This document shows, piece by piece, positions 1-6,237 of a stretch of DNA of 11,754 nucleotides. This stretch comes from an uncultured beta proteobacterium (lineage in GTDB: Bacteria > Pseudomonadota > Gammaproteobacteria > Burkholderiales > Rhodocyclaceae). The notes beneath the pieces are model-generated. The model did not search any database. It saw only the letters and a list, made by a program, of their open reading frames with translations, and had not been told where the DNA came from. The stretch is from the NCBI GenBank assembly GCA_903910495.1, contig CAIVZW010000034.1:1-11754 (forward strand), written 5' to 3'. Every line of letters starts with the position of its first letter. Within the stretch, counting starts at the first letter, position 1. The position numbers and the translations under genes are program-made.

Positions 1-399
1 AAAGTCGTTGACGGACAGGAGAATGGGGTCACCAACATCCTTGCCGCCAGTCTCTATCAGTATCAGAAATTCGCTACGCTTGACGGCCATGTGTGGAGCA
101 TCCACGCCTACATGATCAATGACAAATTCTTCAAGAGCCTGAGCGCCGATGAGCAAAAAGCCGTGCTCGAGGGCAGCAAGATCGCCCGCGACATTCATCG
201 CCGCATGACTTCCGAGCAGGACCTCGGCGCCAAGAAGATCCTGAGTGACAAGGGCATGGAAGTGACCGAACTGAGCCTGCCTGAAGTTGACGCCTTCCGC
301 AAGTTGGCACAGCCGCCGGTACGTGCCTTCGTCGAAAAAGACGTCGGCAAGGAATGGGTCGATCGCCTCTTCGCTGCAATCGCCGAACAGAAGAGGTAG
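1..399 (+). CDS. TRAP transporter periplasmic solute-binding protein (DctP family), C-terminal part
   Basis: This is the last 132 residues of a periplasmic binding protein that captures an organic or sugar acid for a tripartite TRAP transporter; the 5' end lies outside the window. The reading frame is open from base 1. It begins KVVDGQENGVTNI, the conserved 'VDGQEN' segment of DctP-type proteins, and is followed by a Y-Q-K-F-A-T-L-D-G-H stretch and the helical C-terminal region (LSADEQKAVLEGSK) typical of the family. No TRAP membrane subunits (DctQ, DctM) follow, so they are upstream or elsewhere. The stop is three bases before the next start, and the AGAGG at the gene's end serves as that gene's ribosome binding site, so the two are cotranscribed. 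The ligand cannot be deduced; the downstream enzymes suggest a hydroxylated carboxylic acid. Family assignment is confident. Confidence 0.88.
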   Translation, partial: KVVDGQENGVTNILAASLYQYQKFATLDGHVWSIHAYMINDKFFKSLSADEQKAVLEGSKIARDIHRRMTSEQDLGAKKILSDKGMEVTELSLPEVDAFRKLAQPPVRAFVEKDVGKEWVDRLFAAIAEQKR

Positions 400-402
400 C
401 CC

Positions 403-1377
403 ATGACTGAAGCATTGCGCGTCGTCGTCCTTGACGACGGCTATGACAGTTACGCGACCGAACAGGCGATACTCGCTGAAGTCGGTGCAACGGTGGTCGT
501 GCGTCCCTGTAAAAACGACGCTGCGGCCGTCGCCGCCGCGCTCGTTGACGCCGACGCGGCGCTGGTCAGGGAATCACCGGTCAACGCCGCGGCGCTCGCC
601 GGTGCGCCGCGCTGCCGCGCCGTGGTGCGCTATGGCATAGGTATTGACGCCATTGACCGTGTGGCGGCAGCAGCGCTCCGGATCTACGTCGCCAATGTTC
701 CCGACTATGGAGCCGAGGAAGTCAGCGATCACGCCATGGCGCTGCTCCTCGCCGTCGTGCGTCACGTCGTGCAGCGCGATCGGGCGGTACGCAACGGGGC
801 GTGGAATGTCGCGCGGCGGGAAAAAATGTACCGCATCGCCGGTCTGACGCTCGGTCTGGTCGGTTATGGCCGGATCGCACACACGTTCGAACGCAAGATG
901 CGTGGCATGGGAGTCGGCCGCGTGCTGGTAGCTGACCCCTATAAGAAAGCGGCGGATTGTCCCAATGTGGAATTGGTAGATCTGCCGACACTTTGCGCCC
1001 AGGCCGACTTCATCTCGATGCACGCCCCGCTCAGTGCCGAAACCCGGAACATGCTGGGGGCCGGCGAAATCGCGCTGATGAAACCGACGGCGATCGTGAT
1101 CAATACCGGCCGCGGTCCCCTGATCGATGAAAGCGCCCTGATTGCCGCGCTTGAACGCAAGGCGATCATGGGCGCCGGTCTTGATGTCTTTGAACGCGAG
1201 CCACTCGCGCGCGACAGCGCCTTGATCACCCTCGACAACGTCGTGCTGTCCGACCACACCGCCTGGTACTCGGAGGCGTCGATCCAGGAATTGCAAAGCA
1301 AGGCGGCGATGGAAGTGCTGCGCGTACTGCGCGGCGAACAACCCGTGCATTGGGTCAATCGCTGGGACGGCCAATGA
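403..1377 (+). CDS. D-2-hydroxyacid dehydrogenase, NAD-binding (CtBP/phosphoglycerate-dehydrogenase-like)
   Basis: A 324-residue cytoplasmic NAD(P)-dependent dehydrogenase interconverting a D-2-hydroxy acid and its 2-oxo acid. The substrate domain surrounds a Rossmann fold. The dinucleotide motif is G154-Y-G156-R-I-A159, with Ala in place of the third Gly. D178 in VADPY at the end of the second strand favours NAD over NADP. The catalytic triad of the family is present: R237 (INTGRGPLID), E266 (DVFEREP) and H285 (SDHTAW). The 'SDHTAWYSE' region and the C-terminal 'AAMEVLRVLRGEQP' resemble bacterial CtBP-like members. Length is normal. The ATG follows the binding-protein stop by three bases with AGAGG upstream. 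A second, clearly different member of this family is two genes downstream, so the pathway probably uses two hydroxyacid redox steps or two stereochemistries. Specific substrate unknown. Confidence 0.9.
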   Translation: MTEALRVVVLDDGYDSYATEQAILAEVGATVVVRPCKNDAAAVAAALVDADAALVRESPVNAAALAGAPRCRAVVRYGIGIDAIDRVAAAALRIYVANVPDYGAEEVSDHAMALLLAVVRHVVQRDRAVRNGAWNVARREKMYRIAGLTLGLVGYGRIAHTFERKMRGMGVGRVLVADPYKKAADCPNVELVDLPTLCAQADFISMHAPLSAETRNMLGAGEIALMKPTAIVINTGRGPLIDESALIAALERKAIMGAGLDVFEREPLARDSALITLDNVVLSDHTAWYSEASIQELQSKAAMEVLRVLRGEQPVHWVNRWDGQ

Positions 1378-1423
1378 TCAATTCCTGGCTTCAATGGCGC
1401 CAAAGCAGGGGCGAATAGTACGA

Positions 1424-1456
1424 CCCGGATTGGCTGGGTAGCCCCGCCAATCCGGG
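1424..1456. other. Perfect 11-bp stem-loop in the gap between dehydrogenase and kinase genes
   Basis: CCCGGATTGGC (1424-1434) is followed by its exact reverse complement GCCAATCCGGG (1446-1456). The loop contains a further GGG-TAG-CCC pairing (1436-1444), so nearly the whole 33 bases can fold. No T-run follows, so it is not a standard intrinsic terminator. It starts 46 bases after the dehydrogenase stop and ends 14 bases before a small ORF. It could stabilise the upstream mRNA end, mask the small ORF's ribosome binding site, or be a dispersed palindromic repeat. Confidence 0.7.
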
Positions 1457-1470
1457 ATAAGAGGGCCGTC

Positions 1471-1569
1471 ATGTTGAACAAGCTGGTAGTCGTAGCCTTG
1501 CCTGTTCTCGCTGGGGGTACCTCTGTTTGGGCACTAACGGCCGACAAGGCTGGCATCAAGCTTGGGTAA
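1471..1569 (+). CDS. Possible 32-residue signal-peptide-like small ORF or gene remnant
   Basis: This ATG ORF has a ribosome binding site, AAGAGGG (1459-1465), five bases upstream. The product starts MLNKLVVVALPVLAGG and has the layout of a Sec signal peptide: a Lys near the start, a hydrophobic core, then a VWA-L cleavage-like site, with only about ten residues (TADKAGIKLG) after it. I do not recognise it. It may be the 5' stub of a decayed exported protein such as a transporter binding protein, a short secreted or membrane peptide, or a leader peptide. It ends 22 bases before the kinase start and is in a different frame from it. Expression is unproven. Confidence 0.35.
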   Translation: MLNKLVVVALPVLAGGTSVWALTADKAGIKLG

Positions 1570-1591
1570 TCGGCGAAAGGGAGAGTGGCAA

Positions 1592-3109
1592 ATGAAATCA
1601 TCGATGGAACGCGTACTCGCGGTCGACATAGGAACATCCTCGGTACGCGCGATGGTGTTCGATGCGGCTGGCAAAATCCTTGTTCGCGCGCAGATCGGTT
1701 ATTCGACTACACGACCCGCGCCCTACTTCGAAGAACAGGATCCCGATCTCGTTCGTAACGAGGTCTATCGAGCGATCAAGCAGTGTCTCGCCGAGCCAGG
1801 CGCCGATCCCGGGAAGATCGGCGCCATCGGCTTTTCATCACAACTCTACGGGGTCATTGCCCTTGACGCTGCCGGTAAGCCGTTGACCCAAAATATCCTA
1901 TGGTCGGACGGGCGGGCCGAAGCGCAGGCTGAGACCATGAAGAAAACGCATGGCGAGCACTGGCTCTACCCGGAGACCGGGTGTCCGATGAACTCGATCT
2001 TTCCGCTCGCCAAACTGGCATGGCTGCGCGAGCTCAGGCCAGACGTGTTTGGTGCGGCTCGACGCTTTGTCTCGATCAAGGAGTACGTGACTTTTCCCCT
2101 GATCGGAGAGTGGGTTGTCGACTATTCGATGGCCTCGGCCACGGGCATGCTGGATATTCGATCACATCGCTGGCATGCAAGGGCAACCGATGCGGCCGGA
2201 GTGGGCGAGGATCAGCTTTCCCGCCCAGTCTCAGGGCTTGAAAAATTTGCTCTCAGGAGCGATTCGCCGCTAGCGGGTTGCGGCTTGCCTGACAACGTTC
2301 TGATATTTCTCGGTGGCGGTGACGGCCCCCTCGCCAACCTGGGTTCCGGGGCGTCGGCAATTGGTGCGGTCAACATTGATCTGGGCACTTCAGGCGCTGC
2401 CCGCTGCATAACCGATGTCATGACGGTCGATGATACCGCGAGCCTTTGGTGCTTTTGCCTGACCGATGATCTATGGGCTTACGGCGGCATCGTCACCAAT
2501 GTTGGAAACGCCTATCAATGGCTAGGTTCCAACCTGATTGGTGCGGCGGGGGCCGACGCGACGCAAACGTTTGAGCTCATGAACCGGCTTGCGGCAGAGG
2601 TGGCGCCCGGTGCAGACGGACTGTACTTTCTGCCCTATTTGCGCAAGGCACGTTCACCTTATTGGGACGGTCGTCTCAAGGGCACGATCTATGGGCTGAC
2701 GGCTGATCATGGAGCGGGGCACGTGGCGCGCGCGATGCTTGAGGCTGTCGCCTACGATCTGCGCTCAATCATTGGCATCATGAAGCAGCGAACCCCCATC
2801 GCTTCGCACATCGTGCTCACGGGGGGATTGGCCAAATCGCCCATCATCCCTCAGTTACTCGCTGATGTGCTGAACATGGAACTGCGCACGCCAGAGGATG
2901 GCGAAGGCTCGATAGCCGGTGCCGCGATACTCGCTCTGCACGGTCTCGGGGCCATTGACGGACTTTTGTTTTCCGGCGGCCCGCGTGCCCACCGGTCGTT
3001 TATTCCTGATGGCGCACAGTCAGGACGTTACGACCGCGCGTACCGGGGGTATGTGCAATTGGTTTCCGCTCTGCGTGAAATCAATCTTCAGGAAGGGAGT
3101 TCGTTGTGA
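1592..3109 (+). CDS. FGGY-family carbohydrate kinase (gluconokinase/xylulokinase-like)
   Basis: A 505-residue cytoplasmic ATP-dependent kinase of a sugar, sugar acid or polyol. The N-terminal FGGY domain has the phosphate-binding DIGTSS (residues 12-17). The catalytic aspartate is expected at D244 in GGGDG. The C-terminal ATP-binding domain has DLGTSGA (263-269) and the adenosine motif GGLAKSP (411-417). Segments GCPMNSIFPLAKLAWL, FVSIKEYV and VDYSMASATGM closely recall the gluconokinase branch (GntK type of Bacillus) rather than glycerol kinase. The start was set at the ATG at 1592 because GGGAGAG lies six bases upstream; an in-frame TTG at 1562 would add ten uncharacteristic residues. The stop overlaps the next start by four bases (GTGA). 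Family is certain; that the substrate is gluconate is only a possibility, and a related sugar acid fits the neighbours better than a neutral sugar. Confidence 0.92.
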   Translation: MKSSMERVLAVDIGTSSVRAMVFDAAGKILVRAQIGYSTTRPAPYFEEQDPDLVRNEVYRAIKQCLAEPGADPGKIGAIGFSSQLYGVIALDAAGKPLTQNILWSDGRAEAQAETMKKTHGEHWLYPETGCPMNSIFPLAKLAWLRELRPDVFGAARRFVSIKEYVTFPLIGEWVVDYSMASATGMLDIRSHRWHARATDAAGVGEDQLSRPVSGLEKFALRSDSPLAGCGLPDNVLIFLGGGDGPLANLGSGASAIGAVNIDLGTSGAARCITDVMTVDDTASLWCFCLTDDLWAYGGIVTNVGNAYQWLGSNLIGAAGADATQTFELMNRLAAEVAPGADGLYFLPYLRKARSPYWDGRLKGTIYGLTADHGAGHVARAMLEAVAYDLRSIIGIMKQRTPIASHIVLTGGLAKSPIIPQLLADVLNMELRTPEDGEGSIAGAAILALHGLGAIDGLLFSGGPRAHRSFIPDGAQSGRYDRAYRGYVQLVSALREINLQEGSSL

Positions 3110-4089
3110 AGGTTCTCGTTACCTCAAAGTCATTCGGGCGAGTTGCGCCGGACGCTATCGAGACACTCAAAGCCAATGGCATCGAAGTGGTCTGGGGTTC
3201 CAAGCCATCAATGACGGCCAAGGAAATCGCCGCAGAAATCGCCGGTTTTGATGCGCTGATCGTCGGCAACGAAACGGTCGACGCAAGCGTATTTGCAGCA
3301 GCCGATCAATTGCAACTGGTGCATATGCATGGCACGGGTCTGGACGCGATCGATGTTTCTGCAGCAACGGACAAAGGCGTACTCGTTGCCAATGCGCCGG
3401 GCGCCAATCGAAATGCCGTCGCCGAACTGACCTTGGCGCTCATGCTTGTTGCGGCGCGAGCCATCGACAAGCATATCGAAATCCTGAAGGCAGGACGCTG
3501 GGAACGCTCGGCAGGCTACGAGATTTCTGGCAAAACGGTAGGAATCCTGGGACTCGGCAATGTTGGCAAGCGCATCGTCGAATTGTTGTCGGGATTCGGT
3601 GTGCAAATCACGGCCTTCGACGTCCTGCCGGATCGCGAATGGTGTGCACGTTCCGGCGTGAGTCTCGCGACGTCGGCTGACGAAGTTTTTGCCAAGGCAG
3701 ATTTCCTGGTACTAGCCCTCTCACTGAATTCTCAAACCAGAGGCATCGTCGATGCTCGACGCCTGGCCCTGATGAAGCGTAACGCCTATCTGATCAACAC
3801 CGCACGCGGCGGGCTTGTCGACGACGAAGCCTTGTGCGCTGCGCTGCATGACAAGCGTATCGCTGGCGCTGCACTTGATGCCTTCGACCCGGAACCTCTG
3901 CCAAGGGACTCCTGTCTCCGGGACATCGGCATCACGCTGACGCCGCATCTTGCGGCTACCTCAGTTGAGGCGGCCGGCAACGTTTCCAGAATCGTAGCCA
4001 GGAATGTGGTCGATGTCCTGGTACACGGTCGCAGGGAATGTGCGGTCAACGCCGCCGCAGGAATCCGCTTCCATGACAAAGTGGCTTGA
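3106..4089 (+). CDS. D-2-hydroxyacid dehydrogenase, NAD-binding (phosphoglycerate-dehydrogenase-like)
   Basis: A 327-residue cytoplasmic dehydrogenase of the D-isomer-specific 2-hydroxyacid family. It has the full Rossmann motif GLGNVG (149-154), D172 (AFDV) as the NAD-selecting acid, and the catalytic triad R234 (NTARGGLVD), E263 (FDPEP) and H281 (TPHLAA). The first domain carries MHGTGLDAIDV and NAPGANRNAVAELTL, typical of SerA-like proteins. There is no C-terminal ACT regulatory domain, so it is not a full biosynthetic SerA. It starts with GTG inside the kinase stop (GTGA overlap) and has GGAAGGGAG upstream, so it is likely coupled to the kinase. It differs strongly from the dehydrogenase at 403-1377, which argues against recent duplication. 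It could act on a phosphorylated product of the kinase, but this is inference. Confidence 0.9.
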   Translation: MKVLVTSKSFGRVAPDAIETLKANGIEVVWGSKPSMTAKEIAAEIAGFDALIVGNETVDASVFAAADQLQLVHMHGTGLDAIDVSAATDKGVLVANAPGANRNAVAELTLALMLVAARAIDKHIEILKAGRWERSAGYEISGKTVGILGLGNVGKRIVELLSGFGVQITAFDVLPDREWCARSGVSLATSADEVFAKADFLVLALSLNSQTRGIVDARRLALMKRNAYLINTARGGLVDDEALCAALHDKRIAGAALDAFDPEPLPRDSCLRDIGITLTPHLAATSVEAAGNVSRIVARNVVDVLVHGRRECAVNAAAGIRFHDKVA

Positions 4090-4107
4090 GCAAGCTGCCA
4101 CGTTTTT
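4081..4107 (+). terminator. Candidate intrinsic terminator or attenuator at the end of the second dehydrogenase gene
   Basis: GTGGC (4081-4085) pairs with GCCAC (4097-4101), with possible extra AG/CT pairing in the loop, and is followed by G then TTTTT (4103-4107). The stem includes the last codons and stop of the dehydrogenase gene. The stem is short, so termination would be partial. The lyase gene starts 50 bases later, so this may lower its cotranscription or define an mRNA end. Confidence 0.45.
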
Positions 4108-4156
4108 ATCATCTTACCTACCCCACCCATAAACGTAACCAACAGAAGGAATTGTC

Positions 4157-5092
4157 ATGACTATTACTGGATCTCTCGTACCCAATATCACCATTTTTGA
4201 TGCCGCCGGCCAGATCTATGAGGTCAAGACGCGCTGGCACATGGACTGGATGTTTTCCAAGGGAGTGGACGGTCTCTTCCTGACCGGTTCCTATGGTGCC
4301 GGCCCCTTGATGTCAACTGAAGAGCGGATTTCTATCTACAAGCTGGCTAAAAAATCGGCCGATGGTTTCAAGGGCAAGATTCTGCTTCCCCATGTCGGCT
4401 GTATCGACACCAAGACCGCCGTCGAACTCGCGATCGCTGCCGAGGAAATCGGCGCCGACGCCGTAGGTGCTGTGCCCCCGTTCTATTACAAACACACCGA
4501 CGAAGCGGTCATCGAATACTATAAGGCCATCATCAACGCGGTGAAGATTCCGGTCTATGCGTACAACAATCCTGAGACATCTCGTTATACCCTTAGCCTT
4601 AAGATAGTGAAGAAACTGCAGGAACTCGGTCTTGCCGGCATGAAGGACAGTCCTTTGTCGCTCGGTCTGATCACGCAGGTCGCCTATGGCGCGCAGGAAG
4701 CGGGCAGTGATTTCCAACTCATCCCCGGCACGTCGACCGGATGGCTGCCACTCTACCATATGGGTATCAGAGCAGCGATCGCCGGCATCAACAATTGGGC
4801 ACCAGAAATCATGACTGAGCTGGTGCGCGCGACCTTTGCCGCTGAATGGGACCGTGCGCGCAAGGCTTATCTCGTGATGATGAGCCTTTCGGACAAGCTT
4901 CATTTCACTGACTCGACCATCATCTCCCATATGGCACTCTACGCCCGCGGCTATGACGCCGGGTTCCCGCGCAAGCCGATGCTGCTGCCGCGCTTCGATG
5001 ATGCGAAGTACGGCGAGATTTTTTCGATCATCGGGAAGGGCTTCGCCGATTTGGATCTTCCGTTCGAGAACGGCAACTTCAAGCCAGTCTGA
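4157..5092 (+). CDS. Dihydrodipicolinate synthase/N-acetylneuraminate lyase superfamily protein (2-oxo-acid aldolase or dehydratase)
   Basis: A 311-residue TIM-barrel class I lyase that would form a Schiff base between a lysine and a 2-oxo acid. K163 (GLAGMKDSPLS) is at the Schiff-base position and Y136 (YAYNNP) at the proton-relay Tyr position. The usual GTTGE loop is replaced by G-S-Y-G-A-G-P (44-50), most like the GTTGLGP form of 2-keto-3-deoxygluconate aldolases. The Arg that follows YNVP in true DapA is not at the same spacing (YNNPETSR). A biosynthetic DapA role is therefore unlikely; aldol cleavage or dehydration of a sugar-acid derivative is more probable. The ribosome binding site AGAAGGA (4144-4150) is ideally spaced. 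The gene lies between the dehydrogenase and the regulator, so it is probably the step that commits the compound to central metabolism. Superfamily is confident; the reaction is not known. Confidence 0.88.
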   Translation: MTITGSLVPNITIFDAAGQIYEVKTRWHMDWMFSKGVDGLFLTGSYGAGPLMSTEERISIYKLAKKSADGFKGKILLPHVGCIDTKTAVELAIAAEEIGADAVGAVPPFYYKHTDEAVIEYYKAIINAVKIPVYAYNNPETSRYTLSLKIVKKLQELGLAGMKDSPLSLGLITQVAYGAQEAGSDFQLIPGTSTGWLPLYHMGIRAAIAGINNWAPEIMTELVRATFAAEWDRARKAYLVMMSLSDKLHFTDSTIISHMALYARGYDAGFPRKPMLLPRFDDAKYGEIFSIIGKGFADLDLPFENGNFKPV

Positions 5093-5155
5093 GTGTTTTG
5101 AAGCACACGGTTACACGACCGCGGCAGAGATGCCAAAAAGGGATAAGATTTTGAA

Positions 5156-5998
5156 ATGTTAGGACAAGTTAATTTCGTAACTGACAAGTACAGTGACCTT
5201 CGCAAGTCGGAAAAGAAGGTCGCTGACTACGTTTTGGGTAATGCCGAAGAAGTGATCCACTTCTCGGTTAGCCAGCTTGCCGAACAGGCACATGTTAGCG
5301 ATCCGACGGTCATTCGCTTTTGCCGTGCGCTCGGTTTAAAAGGTTTTCAGGATTTCAAGATTCACCTGGCGCAGAACATCATCCCGGCCGTGAGAAGTAT
5401 CCACGAGTCGATGAGCGAAAAGGAAGAGGTTCCCGAACTGGTGCGCAAAGTCTTCGACGCCAACCGCGAAGCCATTAACAGAACCTTTGGCACCCTTGAC
5501 TTTGCGGTCGTACAGCAAGCCATTGAGAAACTGCGCAATGCGCAGAAAATTATTTTCCATGGACTGGCAGGCTCTGCGGCTGTTGCAATGGATGCCTACC
5601 ACAAGTTTTTCAGGATCGGCATCCCGTGCGAATGGTTCAACGATGGACACATGGCCATCATGGCGGCATCAATGATGAAACCCGGCCAGGTTTTTATTGC
5701 CATATCGCACTCCGGAGCGACCCATGATGTCGTTGAAGCGGTACAGGCGGCCGAACTTGCCGGGGCTTCAACGATCGGCATTGTCAGTTATTCGAAGTCT
5801 CCCTTGTCAAAGGTTGTCCAACATACCCTTCTTGTGGGATCTTCTGAAACCGGGTATCGGTTCGAGCCCATGGCCTCGCGCATCGCGCAGCTTTGCGTGA
5901 TCGATGTCCTTTCCGTCGGAGTTGCACTGTTACGCAGCGAAGAGGTCGTTTCCAACCTCGCCAAATCGCGTAATGCACTCGCCAAAAAGAGATACTGA
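5156..5998 (+). CDS. RpiR/MurR-family transcriptional regulator (HTH plus SIS domain)
   Basis: A 280-residue DNA-binding regulator. The N-terminal helix-turn-helix domain (about 1-75) shows the family hallmarks LRKSEKKVADYVLGN, FSVSQLAEQAHVSDPTVIRFCRALGLKGFQDFK. The C-terminal SIS domain (about 118-260) binds phosphosugars: GLAGSAAVA (136-144) and SHSGATHDVVEA (184-195) are its phosphate-binding segments. Family members control sugar and sugar-acid catabolism in response to a phosphorylated intermediate, which fits the kinase in the cluster. It follows the lyase gene after 63 bases. AAGGGA (5138-5143) is rather far from the ATG, so translation may be weak. Whether it activates or represses cannot be seen. 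The DNA around it looks less GC-rich than dnaE in the lines I counted. Confidence 0.92.
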   Translation: MLGQVNFVTDKYSDLRKSEKKVADYVLGNAEEVIHFSVSQLAEQAHVSDPTVIRFCRALGLKGFQDFKIHLAQNIIPAVRSIHESMSEKEEVPELVRKVFDANREAINRTFGTLDFAVVQQAIEKLRNAQKIIFHGLAGSAAVAMDAYHKFFRIGIPCEWFNDGHMAIMAASMMKPGQVFIAISHSGATHDVVEAVQAAELAGASTIGIVSYSKSPLSKVVQHTLLVGSSETGYRFEPMASRIAQLCVIDVLSVGVALLRSEEVVSNLAKSRNALAKKRY

Positions 5999-6013
5999 AG
6001 CGTAAAGACACCG

Positions 6014-6050
6014 ATTGCTGGAAGGAACACTTCAGTTCTATTCCGGCAAT
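6014..6050 (+). terminator. Stem-loop after the rpiR-type gene, possible end of the catabolic operon
   Basis: ATTGCTGGAA (6014-6023) pairs with TTCCGGCAAT (6041-6050) with one G-T pair. An inner GAAC/GTTC pairing (6025-6028 with 6035-6038) closes a six-base loop. It begins 16 bases after the regulator's stop. There is no T-run, so it would be a factor-dependent terminator or an mRNA-stabilising hairpin rather than a classical intrinsic one. Confidence 0.4.
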
Positions 6051-6177
6051 ATATTGAGCAGGAAGCTGATAGTACCTACCTTCTTTTCACGGTGCTGGGG
6101 GTGTTCTGCCTGATATTGATGCTGTCTGACTTGCTTGAACAGCGTGCAGCGGCTAGTCTGATGGTTTGCAATAATGC

Positions 6178-6192
6178 TATCCGTCCCGGATA
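6178..6192. promoter_or_regulatory. Palindrome TATCCG-TCC-CGGATA upstream of the quinone oxidoreductase gene
   Basis: A perfect 6-bp inverted repeat with a three-base centre ends 45 bases before the start codon at 6238, in the 239-base gap where the promoter of this transcription unit must lie unless it is read from upstream. Size and position suit a repressor operator. No convincing -35/-10 pair was recognised beside it, and a short palindrome like this can arise by chance. Confidence 0.3.
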
Positions 6193-6237
6193 CCATAGCG
6201 CCAAATGCCCTCTGCGATTCTAACCCAGGAGAAAGTC

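Noticed and set aside
574..1374. A 266-codon minus-strand open frame
   Set aside because: It is antisense to the first dehydrogenase gene, which has all catalytic residues. The translated sequence is compositionally odd (rich in His, Arg, Asp) with no family features.
1562..1591. TTG start adding ten residues to the FGGY kinase
   Set aside because: The ATG at 1592 has a well-spaced GGGAGAG, and FGGY proteins normally begin just before the DIGT motif.
4313..4930. A 205-codon minus-strand open frame
   Set aside because: It is a shadow of the lyase gene and shows no recognisable motif.
5093..5108. GTGT-8-ACAC inverted repeat before the regulator gene as an RpiR operator
   Set aside because: Only four bases per arm, easily chance, and no second copy was found upstream of the other cluster genes.
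6205..6237. Earlier ATG for the quinone oxidoreductase
   Set aside because: No ribosome binding site precedes it, whereas AGGAGA is ideally placed before the ATG at 6238, where the protein begins like its relatives.
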